Notes under the pieces: generated by a model
What the model was told of the DNA's origin: nothing
The model's database searches: none
Seen by the model: the letters and a program-made list of their open reading frames with translations, nothing else
Shown: one piece after another, positions 48,974 through 58,935 of the stretch
Position numbering within the stretch: position 1 is the first letter of the stretch
How the letters are laid out: each line of letters opens with the position of its first letter
Program-made: the position numbers and the translations under genes
DNA from: Lapidilactobacillus wuchangensis
Lineage (GTDB): Bacteria; Bacillota; Bacilli; Lactobacillales; Lactobacillaceae
Direction: 5' to 3'
Assembly: GCF_003946645.1 (NCBI RefSeq)
Contig: NZ_RHOU01000007.1
Location: 60,471-124,470 of the forward strand
Length of the DNA: 64,000 bases

Positions 48974-49591
48974 TTAATGATATTCAACTAACTTCCAGTT
49001 GCCCACTCCTTCGGCATGATTAAGCAGACGCTGCATGATTTTCGTCGTTAACCAACAATAGACTGATGGTCCGATGAATAAGAATAACCAGAGATTAAGC
49101 CAAGCCAGCAATCCTAAAGCAGTCACACACATCAATAACGTCAAACTCAACAATGGCTTCTTAACTAAAATAGTTAACGCAAGTAGATAATGTTGCTGTG
49201 GCATCATTTGATATTGTTGTTGACACCAAATCAGGATTGTTAGATAGATACTGTAAATAATGCTGGCCAGCAATAACACCACAATCATAATTTGATACCA
49301 GACGAATGTGTGCCAAGGCTTCGCTTGTTGACTCAAGAGGAAAAATAACGCCAGATCGATGCTAACCAAAAATGATAGTAATTTATTTTTAGTTATTTGC
49401 TCAGCGTAATGTCCACGTAGGTACTTAATACCTAAATCCGGCATGCGAAGATATAATGCTAATTCTGAATATGCTTTGACCCAGCCGTAAACGACACCAT
49501 TGCGAATCACGGCCCACCAGAAAATCACCGCAGCCTTCACTAAGATATAAAATTGTTCAACAATGCGAACTAACCTACTTTTTTGACTCAT
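48974..49591 (-). CDS. YesL-like membrane protein (DUF624), copy 2
   Basis: A 205-residue polytopic protein, same family and size as 37072-37692. The ATG at 49591 (AGGAG upstream) is chosen over 49663, which would overlap the permease. Four to six helices. Last gene of the third CUT1 operon. Its recurrence beside two separate CUT1 systems in one window supports a transport-linked role, still unknown. Confidence 0.8.
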   Translation of the reverse strand: MSQKSRLVRIVEQFYILVKAAVIFWWAVIRNGVVYGWVKAYSELALYLRMPDLGIKYLRGHYAEQITKNKLLSFLVSIDLALFFLLSQQAKPWHTFVWYQIMIVVLLLASIIYSIYLTILIWCQQQYQMMPQQHYLLALTILVKKPLLSLTLLMCVTALGLLAWLNLWLFLFIGPSVYCWLTTKIMQRLLNHAEGVGNWKLVEYH

Positions 49592-49604
49592 TACACTTAA
49601 GCTC

Positions 49605-50435
49605 CTATTTAACTGATCCGACGACCCCATTGTAAATATATTTCTGCAATGACAAGAAGACAATCAGAATTGGTAAGATAACGATGATCACACCAGCAAG
49701 AATGACTGGCCAATTAGTACCATAAGGACCCTTGAAGGCAAATAACGCGGTGGAAATAACCTTCAAATTAGAATCAGGCATATATAAGAATGGGTTGTAG
49801 AAATCATTATAAATGGCGACCCCACTAATAATTAAGATAGTGACCATCGGTGCTTTCAAGTTAGGTAAAATAATTTTGTAGAAAATTTGGAAATAGTTAG
49901 CGCCATCGAGAAAGGCTGATTCATCAAGTGAAACTGGAATTTCATTTAAATACTGTAGGAAAATATAAATCGAGATGACATCAGTTCCCAGGTTCAAGAT
50001 GATCACTGACCAAATTTTGTTGAATAAGCCCATATTATTAATGATTTGGAAAGTGGCTACTTGGCTGGTAATTGCTGGAATCAACATGGCTACCATAAAC
50101 AAACTCATGATCGTCTTCTTAAGTTTAAAGTCGAAACGGTTAACGGCATAAGCAAAAGCCGACCCGAGCAATAATTTACCGGCCATACTAATAACAAAAA
50201 TAATCAAGGTGTTTTTAAAACCAATCAACATCTGTCCATTAACAAAGGCCGTTTTATAATTTGAAAAATCCAAGTGCTTTGGCAAGCTTAGCACACTAGT
50301 TGTCAGAAATTCATTGTTTGATTTGAACGAGCCGAGGAAAACAACCAAGATTGGCAGCAGGGCAACAATCGCACCAATCACTAAAATCAGATACTTAAAG
50401 AACGCACCAATTGTAAATTTCTTAGATTGAACCAT
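49605..50435 (-). CDS. CUT1 ABC permease (MalG-like), third system
   Basis: A 276-residue permease with six helices and an EAA-loop variant (ESAFLDGAN). Its start overlaps the upstream permease stop by 1 bp, a sign of coupled translation. Substrate unknown; divergent genes suggest an acetylated or galactosylated plant oligosaccharide. Confidence 0.9.
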   Translation of the reverse strand: MVQSKKFTIGAFFKYLILVIGAIVALLPILVVFLGSFKSNNEFLTTSVLSLPKHLDFSNYKTAFVNGQMLIGFKNTLIIFVISMAGKLLLGSAFAYAVNRFDFKLKKTIMSLFMVAMLIPAITSQVATFQIINNMGLFNKIWSVIILNLGTDVISIYIFLQYLNEIPVSLDESAFLDGANYFQIFYKIILPNLKAPMVTILIISGVAIYNDFYNPFLYMPDSNLKVISTALFAFKGPYGTNWPVILAGVIIVILPILIVFLSLQKYIYNGVVGSVK

Positions 50436-51319
50436 TATTTGGCACCTCTTTCTCTAGTTGCTAGCCGCTGGATCACAGTGACAACCACGACAATCGCTAA
50501 TAAAACAATCGCCATCGCTGAAGCAAGCCCTAGTTTATTGTACTTAAATGCTGTATCAATCGTCTGAATAACAAACGTATTCGTCCCATTGGAACCACTG
50601 GTCATGATATATGGAATATCGAAAACGCTCAATGAACCACTGACGCCGAGGATAATATTCAAGAACAGAATTTCCTTAATACCAGGAATAATAATGTATT
50701 TAAACTGAGCCCAACGATTAGCGCCATCCATTTCAGCGGCCTCGTAAACTTCAGGGTTAATTGATTGGATCGCCCCTAAGAAAATTAAGAAGTTAAAACC
50801 GGTATAGCGCCAAATTGAAGTAAAGGCTAAGGAAATATTGTTAATTGAGCGATCACCTAACCAAAGATGAATTTGACCTTTCAACCCAATGAAGTTCATG
50901 ACCGTATCTAAAGTACCATTTTGCTTATAGAAATAGAGAAAGATAAAGCCAATGGCAACACCATTCAGTAAATAAGGGAAGAATAAGATGCCCTTCCAGA
51001 AGTTGGCAAACTTCACTTTGAATGATAACAAGGTTGCGAATAACAAAGCTAAGCCAAGTTGAAAGAACGTGGCAATAAAGTAATACAAACTAGTTCGGAA
51101 AACTGAAAAATAAGTTGGATTGGTAAAGACCGTTTTGTAATTTTGGAGTCCCACAAAATGACTTGATGGCGAGAATCCGTCCCAATCCGTCAAACTATAC
51201 TGAATCATTTTTAATAGTGGGTAATACGAGAACACAAGCAAAAGTGCAATGGGAATAATTGTAAAGAGGACCACTATTAATTTTTTTTGCTTGCGATAAT
51301 CGAAACGTGATTCTTTCAT
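50435..51319 (-). CDS. CUT1 ABC permease (MalF-like), third system
   Basis: A 294-residue permease with six helices and the EAA motif EAAEMDGAN (about 190-198). It follows the binding-protein gene after a 113-bp gap that holds a hairpin (51383-51408). No ATPase encoded nearby. Confidence 0.9.
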   Translation of the reverse strand: MKESRFDYRKQKKLIVVLFTIIPIALLLVFSYYPLLKMIQYSLTDWDGFSPSSHFVGLQNYKTVFTNPTYFSVFRTSLYYFIATFFQLGLALLFATLLSFKVKFANFWKGILFFPYLLNGVAIGFIFLYFYKQNGTLDTVMNFIGLKGQIHLWLGDRSINNISLAFTSIWRYTGFNFLIFLGAIQSINPEVYEAAEMDGANRWAQFKYIIIPGIKEILFLNIILGVSGSLSVFDIPYIMTSGSNGTNTFVIQTIDTAFKYNKLGLASAMAIVLLAIVVVVTVIQRLATRERGAK

Positions 51320-51382
51320 CTTAACCCGTCCTTTTATTCACTGCGGTTAATTATTAATACTGATTGCAGTTTGAAATAAAGA

Positions 51383-51408
51383 AAGTATTCTAATTTCTCA
51401 GAATACTT
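51383..51408 (-). other. Intercistronic hairpin after binding-protein gene
   Basis: AAGTATTCT pairs with AGAATACTT (8-nt loop) followed by TTCTTTATTT on the minus strand, between the binding-protein gene and its permease. Confidence 0.65.
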
Positions 51409-51432
51409 CCAAGCGTTCTGTTAATTCAAAAA

Positions 51433-52737
51433 CTAATTGTTACCGACGGATTTGATTGCGTCGCCCCATTTAGTATTGAGATCCTTCATAATATCAGCAA
51501 AACTCTCTTTAGAATTACCAATACCGGCATCAACAATCCGTTGTTTCGTCTTATCGGTCGTATCCAAACCGATTTCTGAAGCATCATCAATTTCAGCAAA
51601 TAATGATTCTTTGCCCTTTGGTGCTGCAGCAGGTTCAATCAATTTAACACCTGATTTTTGCATTGACTTCAATGCTTCTGGATATTCGGCTCCCTTCTTA
51701 GTAGGGAGACCACCATTATCAATGGCATAATCAGAATCATTAACTAACCAATCAATCAATTTGCGCGCAGCCTTTTTGTGCTTGCTGTGAACATTGATAG
51801 CGTAATTGTAGTCGGCACCAACACTGATGTATTGCTTACCATCCTTGGCTTTAGCAGGGAAAGTCTGGAAAGTAATATTCTTGGCATTGTCTTTATTCGC
51901 TTCTTGAATTTGTGGTACTGCCCAACTGCCTAAGACCATGACCCCGATCTTATTGTTGGCCATATCAACTTTAGATTGTTCCCAATCAGAAGTGGTTGGA
52001 TCACTTTCAATTAATTTATCATTAGCGACTTTGTACAGTGTGTCGTAAATTGTGTACATCACTTCGCCTTTAGAAAATGGCGCTTTATTAGTTAATAACT
52101 TATTAGTGACTTGCGGATCACCAGTAATACCTGGCCGCATGAAATCCCAGTTAGCCATGGTCCAACCAGCCGCATAGTTCGTGTAAAGTGGTGTGACTTC
52201 AGGGTTCTTTTCTTTGATTTTCTTCAAAGCAGCAATGAAGTCTTCGGTATTAGTTGGAAACTTGCTAATGCCAGCATCCTTAAAGACTTTCATATTGACA
52301 ACCATCCCTGAAGCATTTAATTGTGAAGGAATCCCATAAGAAGTGCCATTATAAGATTTATTTGTTAATCCAATATACTTTTTCTCAAGATCTTTTTGCT
52401 TACCAAGCGGTTCAACGAAATGAGCATAATTTTGTGGTTTTACTGTATCTGGCAACATGAAAACATCACCATATTGGTTCGAGTTCATCCGTGTCTTCAT
52501 TTGACCAGCATAGTCCGTGATGGTTTCGATTTTAACCTTAATGTTAGGGTTCTTTTTATTGAACTCTTTCATATAAGCTTTCCACTTACCATTACTTTGC
52601 CAGTCAGTTTTATGATTAATGAACGTAATTGTTTCTGTCTTATCAGCCTTGTCAGCAGACTTTTTGCTGCCGCAAGCCGTTAAAAGTAACATCAATGCTG
52701 CCGAAACACCAGCAAGTAAAACCAAACGCTTTTTCAT
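51433..52737 (-). CDS. CUT1 sugar-binding lipoprotein, third system
   Basis: A 434-residue MalE-type binding protein with lipobox LTAC (Cys22) and Lys/Asp-rich linker. First gene of the operon with two permeases and a YesL-like gene. The divergent CE7-GH36-GntR-GH1 operon suggests its ligand is an acetylated, galactose-bearing or beta-linked oligosaccharide. A cre-like site (52935-52948) lies about 200 bp upstream of its start. Confidence 0.9.
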   Translation of the reverse strand: MKKRLVLLAGVSAALMLLLTACGSKKSADKADKTETITFINHKTDWQSNGKWKAYMKEFNKKNPNIKVKIETITDYAGQMKTRMNSNQYGDVFMLPDTVKPQNYAHFVEPLGKQKDLEKKYIGLTNKSYNGTSYGIPSQLNASGMVVNMKVFKDAGISKFPTNTEDFIAALKKIKEKNPEVTPLYTNYAAGWTMANWDFMRPGITGDPQVTNKLLTNKAPFSKGEVMYTIYDTLYKVANDKLIESDPTTSDWEQSKVDMANNKIGVMVLGSWAVPQIQEANKDNAKNITFQTFPAKAKDGKQYISVGADYNYAINVHSKHKKAARKLIDWLVNDSDYAIDNGGLPTKKGAEYPEALKSMQKSGVKLIEPAAAPKGKESLFAEIDDASEIGLDTTDKTKQRIVDAGIGNSKESFADIMKDLNTKWGDAIKSVGNN

Positions 52738-53147
52738 TCTTACATCCTCCTAAAATCGAGTATCAGAAATATTAACTAACCACCAGTCACACACGATGAT
52801 TGCTATTTCCCATACGATTCAAAACAAGTTATTCCAATTAATCGCTTAACTTATCCTTAATTATTAATAGCTGCCGGCAAGTAATTAAGTTTAGGCAAAA
52901 ATATCAGCTAGATTAATTCGAATTTGATTCAGAGCGAAATCGCTTACAGATGAAATGATAGCACGACTCATTTTAAATGTATAGTCTTTATTTGAAAATA
53001 TTTTTATTTAAATTAAAATCATTGATATATCACTGATAACTAACAATAAAGTTCAGTTATAGAAAATTAAATTAGGCATAACGATTTGTTATATCTAATA
53101 ATAATAAGCCACTTTCAATTTAAAAATTGCTATTTCAATAGATCTAT
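52738..53147. other. Divergent regulatory region with a strong cre-like site
   Basis: No ORF of note. TGTAAGCGATTTCG on the minus strand (52935-52948) matches cre at 13 of 14 positions, and AGCGA/TCGCT arms (52933-52944) overlap it. The minus-strand promoter could not be fixed; the stretch is very AT-rich. Confidence 0.6.
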
Positions 53148-53196
53148 TTGACATTTATTTTTATATGTATATACTTATATCATGAAAACGCTACAT
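53148..53196 (+). promoter_or_regulatory. Promoter of CE7 operon with HutC-type operator and cre-like site
   Basis: Plus-strand -35 TTGACA (53148-53153) and -10 TATACT (53170-53175), 16 bp apart. GTATATAC (53167-53174), which fits the GntR/HutC operator core GTMTAKAC, overlaps the -10. A cre-like TGAAAACGCTACAT (53183-53196; 11 of 14) follows. The GntR gene at 56482 is in this operon. Confidence 0.75.
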
Positions 53197-53236
53197 CAAA
53201 AAAGAAATCACTTTTTTATATTAAGGAAGTTCGCAA

Positions 53237-54196
53237 ATGATTGATCTAAAAAAATGGCAAACTTACACCGGTAGCGCGCAAAAACCGGCTGATTTTGATG
53301 ATTTCTGGCAACAAGGGTTGGCAGAAATGAATGCCTTGCCTGACACTTATGAAGTTACTAAAGTCGCTATTCCTTCAAACGTCGCTCAGGCCTATGATTT
53401 ATTCTTTACTGGCGTTCAGGGAGCGCGGATTCATTGTCAATTAATTACTCCCAAACCTTATGATCCAGCAATTGCTCATCCTGGAATGATCATGTTTCAC
53501 GGTTATCATTGTGATTCTGGCGACTATCAAGACAAATTTGGTTGGGCTGCTGAGGGCTATGTTGTTTTGGCAATGGATGCTCGCGGTCAGGGTGGCTTGT
53601 CGGAGATTGCAACTGCACCCAAGGGCGATGTAATGAAGGGGCTGATTATTCGGGGCATGGAAAGTGGCCCTGCTAGTCTGTATTACCGCAGTGTTTATTT
53701 GGATACAGCGCAAGCAACCAAAATTCTAATGAACTATCCTGGTGTCAATCAGCAACGCATCTATGCTACTGGTGCTTCCCAGGGTGGTGGTCTGGCCATT
53801 GCCTGTGCAAGTTTAGTTCCGGAAATCTACCGTATTCAAGTTAGTTATCCATTTCTTTCTGACTTCCGCTATGCCTATCAAATAGGTGCGCAGAATTCAG
53901 CCTTTGAAGAAATTCCATATTGGTTCCAATTCCGCGATCCATTACATGAGCGAGAAGCCGAAATCTTTCATACATTAGAGTACATTGATATCCAGAATTT
54001 GGCCTCTAGAATTCGCGGTGAAGTTTACTGGTCAATGGGATTGCAGGATACAACTGTGCCACCAGAAACCCAATTTGCGACTTATAATAAAATTAGCAGT
54101 AAAAAGCATTTAATTGTTTTACCTGAATATGGTCACGAATATCTACCGAAAGTCAGCGATAAAATTAGGGGGTTCTTTATTCATGATGACAACTGA
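53237..54196 (+). CDS. CE7 acetyl esterase (acetylxylan esterase / cephalosporin deacetylase family)
   Basis: A 319-residue alpha/beta-hydrolase of family CE7. Signature ARGQGG (115-120), nucleophile Ser181 in GASQGG, Asp271 in GLQDTTVPP and His300 in EYGHEY are all present. No signal peptide, so it deacetylates oligosaccharides after import. The ribosome site is AAGGAAG. First gene of the operon; its stop overlaps the GH36 start by 14 bp. Confidence 0.93.
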   Translation: MIDLKKWQTYTGSAQKPADFDDFWQQGLAEMNALPDTYEVTKVAIPSNVAQAYDLFFTGVQGARIHCQLITPKPYDPAIAHPGMIMFHGYHCDSGDYQDKFGWAAEGYVVLAMDARGQGGLSEIATAPKGDVMKGLIIRGMESGPASLYYRSVYLDTAQATKILMNYPGVNQQRIYATGASQGGGLAIACASLVPEIYRIQVSYPFLSDFRYAYQIGAQNSAFEEIPYWFQFRDPLHEREAEIFHTLEYIDIQNLASRIRGEVYWSMGLQDTTVPPETQFATYNKISSKKHLIVLPEYGHEYLPKVSDKIRGFFIHDDN

Positions 54197-56459
54197 TAGT
54201 CAACTGATCACCATTGATAATCAGAATTTAGTTTTTCATTTACACAATCAGCAAATTAGTTATCTTTTCCGAGTGATTCCTGAAATTGGTCAACTAGAAC
54301 AACTCTATTTTGGCCCAGCCATTCAAACGCCGATTGATTATCATCATTTGATTGTCCGTGATCTGCGGCCAGCCGATAATCAACTAACTGGCGATTACAC
54401 TTCATCCCTAGAACACATCCAGCAAGAATATCCTTGTTTTGGCACGACCGATTTCCGTCAGGGAGCCTATGCCATTAAATATCCTGATGGTGATTACATT
54501 TCAGAGTTTAAATATCAAAAATTTGAAATTACACCAGGCTATTTAAACCTAGGTGAGTTGCCCCATGCTCGTTACCATGATGAAACGGCCACTACTTTAA
54601 CGATTACGTTACAAGACGCCTATTCGCCTTTACAGATTTTATTGCATTACACGATTAGCCAAGAAAATGCGATTATTATTCGCAGTACGACTTTCCGCAA
54701 CCTTGACACAACAACTAGCTATCATTTACAACGTGCGCTAAGTTTTAGCTTAGATTTGCCTGATGCCAATTATGACTTGCTTCATTTACATGGCGCTTGG
54801 GCCAAAGAGATGCAAATCGAACGACGTCATCTCATGACTGGACGAATGGCAATTGACAGCGATCGTGGTGCAAGTAGTCATCAACATAATCCGTTTTTAG
54901 CCTTGGCTCGTCCTGACAGTACGGAAACTCAAGGTTTGGTTTATGGGGCAACTTTGTTATACAGTGGCAATTTCTTGGGACAAGTTGAAGTTGATAATTA
55001 TGACGTAACGAGAATCAGCCTAGGTATCTCGCCAACTCAATTTGACTGGTTGCTACAACCACAGAGTAAATTTCAAACGCCAGAAGCAATTCTAACTTGT
55101 AGCCAAGCAGGATTAACTGGCATGAGCCAAGCTTTTCAAACCTTCTTCCGGGAACACGTGATTGATCAACGTTGGGTTGATCAGCCAAAGCCAATTCTGA
55201 TCAACAATTGGGAGGCTACTTATTTTGACTTTGATGAAGCAAAATTGTTAAAGTTGGCCCAACAAGCTAAAGCGCTTGACCTAGATCTGTTTGTATTAGA
55301 TGATGGTTGGTTCGGTCACCGTGACAGTGATAATGGGTCCCTCGGAAATTGGTCCGTGGACAATCACAAACTACCTGCCGGCCTGCCACATTTAGCAAAT
55401 GAGATCAACAAGTTAGGCCTGAAATTTGGCCTGTGGTTCGAGCCGGAAATGATTTCCTTAGATACGCCCTTAGCTGCTGAACATCCCGAATGGATCATTG
55501 GTCATCCCGCTAAACGTCGCTCTCACGGCCGTAACCAATACGTCCTTGATTTCAGTAATCCCGCCGCGGTCACTGCTATTTACAACCAAATGGCTAAGAT
55601 TCTACACAGTACACCAATTGACTACGTAAAATGGGATATGAATCGTTATATTTCTGAAGCCTTTTCTAATTACTTAACTGCTGAACAGCAGGGTGAATTT
55701 TATCATCGTTATATTATGGGTGTTTATCATCTTTACCACCGATTATTAGCTGAATTCCCAGAACTATTGATTGAATCCTGTGCCGGTGGTGGCGGCCGTT
55801 TCGACGGTGGCATGCTTTACTATGCCTCTCAAGGGTGGGCCAGTGATGATACCGACGCTATTGAACGTTTGAAAATCCAGTATGGTGCCTCACTGCTCTA
55901 TCCATTACAAAGTATTGGAGCTCACGTTTCGGCGGTACCTAATCATCAAGTCGGTCGACTCACGCCGTTAAGTACTCGCGCTGCAGTTGCTGTTTTTGGT
56001 ACATTTGGTTACGAGCTTGATCTCACTAAATTGCCTGCTGCAGATTTGACCATCATTAAGGCCCAGATTCAATTCGCTAAAAGAGTGCAGCCACTCATTC
56101 AAAAAGGACAATTTTATCGCCTAAAAAGTCCTTTTACCAGCAATACGCCAGCTTGGGAAGTTTATGATGCGTTTACTAAGAACGGGTTGATTGGCTACTA
56201 CCAAGTTCTGAGTCCGGCCAATCCTGACTATCAACGTTTGGTTTTACGTGGCCTTGACCCTAAGCAAAAATATCAACTCAGTGAAATTGATATTAATCAT
56301 AATTCAATCATCAGTACTGTTGAAGTTTTCGGCGATGAACTCCAAAATATTGGTATAATACTCAATAAAGACTATACAAATAAAGCCGCCGAGTATTGGC
56401 AACGACCGCAACCCTATGATTTTGCTAGTCGTCTGTTCCAACTCAAGCCGACGGAGTAA
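54183..56459 (+). CDS. GH36 alpha-galactosidase
   Basis: A 758-residue family 36 enzyme. The ATG at 54183 has AGGGGG about 10 nt upstream; an in-frame ATG at 54114 lies deep in the CE7 gene and lacks a site. An N-terminal beta-supersandwich (1-320), TIM barrel with nucleophile Asp485 (DYVKWDMNR) and acid/base Asp555 (SDDTDA), CAGGGGRFDGG, and a C-terminal beta domain match the Geobacillus AgaA/Lactobacillus MelA type. It removes terminal alpha-galactose from raffinose-type or galactomannan oligosaccharides. Cytoplasmic. Confidence 0.94.
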   Translation: MMTTDSQLITIDNQNLVFHLHNQQISYLFRVIPEIGQLEQLYFGPAIQTPIDYHHLIVRDLRPADNQLTGDYTSSLEHIQQEYPCFGTTDFRQGAYAIKYPDGDYISEFKYQKFEITPGYLNLGELPHARYHDETATTLTITLQDAYSPLQILLHYTISQENAIIIRSTTFRNLDTTTSYHLQRALSFSLDLPDANYDLLHLHGAWAKEMQIERRHLMTGRMAIDSDRGASSHQHNPFLALARPDSTETQGLVYGATLLYSGNFLGQVEVDNYDVTRISLGISPTQFDWLLQPQSKFQTPEAILTCSQAGLTGMSQAFQTFFREHVIDQRWVDQPKPILINNWEATYFDFDEAKLLKLAQQAKALDLDLFVLDDGWFGHRDSDNGSLGNWSVDNHKLPAGLPHLANEINKLGLKFGLWFEPEMISLDTPLAAEHPEWIIGHPAKRRSHGRNQYVLDFSNPAAVTAIYNQMAKILHSTPIDYVKWDMNRYISEAFSNYLTAEQQGEFYHRYIMGVYHLYHRLLAEFPELLIESCAGGGGRFDGGMLYYASQGWASDDTDAIERLKIQYGASLLYPLQSIGAHVSAVPNHQVGRLTPLSTRAAVAVFGTFGYELDLTKLPAADLTIIKAQIQFAKRVQPLIQKGQFYRLKSPFTSNTPAWEVYDAFTKNGLIGYYQVLSPANPDYQRLVLRGLDPKQKYQLSEIDINHNSIISTVEVFGDELQNIGIILNKDYTNKAAEYWQRPQPYDFASRLFQLKPTE

Positions 56460-56481
56460 AAAATCTTAAGGGGGAGCAAAC

Positions 56482-57216
56482 ATGCAACCACAGTCACCTA
56501 AATATGAACAAATTGCTAAAGAAATCCGTAAACGAATCCGCGAAGGTGTTTACCAACCGAAAACAGCCATGCCCGACCAGAACACCTTGGCCGAAGAATT
56601 TGGCGTTAGCAGGATGACAATAAAAAAAGCCCTCGATGGCTTAACCATGGAAGGATTGATTTACACTCGTCGCGGTGACGGTACTTATGTTTTAGGTGAT
56701 ATTCCCCTGAAAATCGATACTAATTCTCCGGCTGAAGAGCACATGGGTTTAACTGCTGAACTTGGCCACGAACGCGTCACTAGTCAGGTGATCAAATTCG
56801 CAATTATGTTTCCCACTGAAGAATTGATGACTCATCTGAAACTACAAAAGAATGAACCAGTTTTCGACATTATTCGGCTGCGGCTCGTTAACGATGAGCC
56901 TTATGTATTGGAACACACTTATATGCCGCAGAAATTAATGCCGGATTTAAATGAAAAAATCTTATTACATTCTATTTATAGTTACCTTAAAGATGATCTT
57001 GGTCTTAAACTAAGTGGCGCCTATCGTAAAATTCATGCCGATTTAAGCAATGATCTAGATATTCGTTACTTAAACTGCCAGCCAGGCGATCCCATCTTGG
57101 AAGTTGAACAAGTTGCTTGGCTTCAAGATGGCACCCCCTTTGAATATTCCTTTAGCCGCAATCGCTACAATGCGCGTAGTTATACTGTTCTTGATATTAG
57201 CCAACCAACTGTCTAA
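56482..57216 (+). CDS. GntR/HutC-family regulator
   Basis: A 244-residue regulator: GntR winged helix (1-70, with NTLAEEFGVSRMTIKKALDGL) and UTRA ligand domain (about 90-235). GGGGG lies 8 nt before the ATG. It is the third gene of the CE7 operon, which carries a GTMTAKAC-type site in its promoter, so autoregulation by derepression is likely. UTRA domains bind small ligands such as sugar phosphates. Confidence 0.92.
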   Translation: MQPQSPKYEQIAKEIRKRIREGVYQPKTAMPDQNTLAEEFGVSRMTIKKALDGLTMEGLIYTRRGDGTYVLGDIPLKIDTNSPAEEHMGLTAELGHERVTSQVIKFAIMFPTEELMTHLKLQKNEPVFDIIRLRLVNDEPYVLEHTYMPQKLMPDLNEKILLHSIYSYLKDDLGLKLSGAYRKIHADLSNDLDIRYLNCQPGDPILEVEQVAWLQDGTPFEYSFSRNRYNARSYTVLDISQPTV

Positions 57217-57251
57217 TTTAAAATTCAATCAAAGAAAGAAGTCACACTAAA

Positions 57252-58646
57252 ATGCAACTAACTTTTCCTGAAAACTTCTGGTGGGGCGCTGCAACTTCCG
57301 GTCCCCAATCAGAAGGCCGGTTCCACAAACCACATGCCAATGTGTTCGATTATTGGTATGACACCACTCCCACTGACTTTCATAATTTTGTCGGTCCTAA
57401 TACCGCTTCTGATTTCTATCATAGCTTTCGTGCCGATATTAAGTTAATGAAGCAGGTCGGTTTAAATACCGTCCGGACTTCCATTCAATGGACTCGCCTA
57501 ATTGATGATTTCGAAACCGCTAGTTTAAATCCTGACGGCGTTCGTTTTTACAATGAAGTTATCGATGAATTTATTACCAACGGGATTACCCCAATCATTA
57601 ATTTACATCACTTCGATTTGCCAGTTGAGTTGTATCAACAGTATGGTGGTTGGGAATCTAAACATGTGACTGATCTATACGCTAAATATGCTGAACAATG
57701 CTTCCGCTTATTCGGTGACCGCGTTAAAAACTGGTTTACGTTTAACGAACCAATGGTAATTGTCGAGGGCCAATATTTGCACCAGTTCCATTATCCGAAA
57801 ATTGTTGATGGCAAAAAGGCAGTTCAAGTCGCTTACAATTTAGCCCTGGCCTCTGCCAAAGCGATTGCCAAATATCGTGGTCTCACTGAAAATAACGATG
57901 GCAAAATTGGCACGATTCTGAATTTGACCCCGGCCTATGCTGCCTCTGACGAACCAGCTGATCAAGAAGCCGCCCGGATTGCTGAGCTTTGGACCAACAA
58001 ACTCTTCTTATATCCAGCCATTCTCGGTCATTTTCCCGAAGAATTAGTTGAATTATTGACTAAAGACCAGGTTATTTGGGAAAGCACTCCTGAAGAGGCT
58101 GAGCTGATCAAGCACAATACTATTGACCAACTAGGCGTGAACTACTACCATCCCTTCCGCGTTCAACGACCAGATATTTCGCCAGATAGCCTAATGGACT
58201 GGATGCCAAATAAATATTTTGCTGACTATGATCTGCCCGGCCGCGTCATGAACGTTGATAAGGGCTGGGAAATTTATCCCCAAGCCCTTTATGATATTGC
58301 CCTTAATATTCGCGACGAATATCATAACATTCCTTGGTTCGTTTCGGAAAATGGCATGGGTGTTTCCCGTGAAGAACGTTATTTGAACGAGCAAGGCATG
58401 ATTGATGATCAATATCGGATTAAATTCATGAAAGACCACCTGACTTGGCTGCACAAGGGCATCGAGGCTGGCTCAAATTGCTTCGGCTACCACGTCTGGA
58501 CCCCAATTGATTGCTGGTCTTGGGCCAATGCTTATCGCAATCGCTACGGCCTGATCCGCAATGACATCCGCACCCAAACGAAAACAATAAAAGCCTCTGG
58601 TCACTGGCTAGCAGAAACCAGCAAACAAAACGGCTTTACGATTTAG
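57252..58646 (+). CDS. GH1 beta-glycosidase (non-phospho type)
   Basis: A 464-residue family 1 enzyme with acid/base Glu166 (FTFNEP) and nucleophile Glu366 (VSENG). The C-terminal segment CWSWANAYRNRYG lacks the Ser...Lys...Tyr pattern that 6-phospho-beta-glucosidases use to bind the phosphate, so it should act on unphosphorylated beta-glucosides, -galactosides or -xylosides delivered by ABC import. The usual N-terminal Q-x-EG with a Tyr before it is GPQSEG here. Last gene of the CE7 operon. Confidence 0.9.
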   Translation: MQLTFPENFWWGAATSGPQSEGRFHKPHANVFDYWYDTTPTDFHNFVGPNTASDFYHSFRADIKLMKQVGLNTVRTSIQWTRLIDDFETASLNPDGVRFYNEVIDEFITNGITPIINLHHFDLPVELYQQYGGWESKHVTDLYAKYAEQCFRLFGDRVKNWFTFNEPMVIVEGQYLHQFHYPKIVDGKKAVQVAYNLALASAKAIAKYRGLTENNDGKIGTILNLTPAYAASDEPADQEAARIAELWTNKLFLYPAILGHFPEELVELLTKDQVIWESTPEEAELIKHNTIDQLGVNYYHPFRVQRPDISPDSLMDWMPNKYFADYDLPGRVMNVDKGWEIYPQALYDIALNIRDEYHNIPWFVSENGMGVSREERYLNEQGMIDDQYRIKFMKDHLTWLHKGIEAGSNCFGYHVWTPIDCWSWANAYRNRYGLIRNDIRTQTKTIKASGHWLAETSKQNGFTI

Positions 58647-58935
58647 TACTGTCGTACAGCGATAGCATAGGTCGAAAGTTGAATGTAATCCCACAATTTC
58701 TACCTCGAATACTGATAAAATTAAGGGTACTATTTCAACTCCAGACGGCGTGGAGGGATCTTAGCGTCAGCCGCCAAATTATTGTTGGTGCTTTAGCACT
58801 TACAATAAGACTTGTATCTGAGACAATTTGGTTTGTAATTGGCTCAGATCAATGTCGGCAGCGTTCCACGCTAAGCAGCCCGGAACAAAGTCGGACGCAA
58901 TTCTGTTTAAAACTTATGTCACAGCTTCACTAACA
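58647..58935. other. Unassigned intergenic stretch
   Basis: No credible coding sequence; a plus-strand frame at 58679-58933 has no ribosome site and no family pattern. Inverted partial repeats (GCGTGGA near 58747 and TCCACGC near 58866) and a GTGCT..AGCAC hairpin near 58790 are seen. Possibly a decayed gene or an RNA; nothing recognised. Confidence 0.35.

Noticed and set aside
57252..58646. 6-phospho-beta-glucosidase call for the GH1 enzyme
   Set aside because: The C-terminal Ser...Lys...Tyr phosphate-binding pattern is missing and no PTS genes adjoin it.
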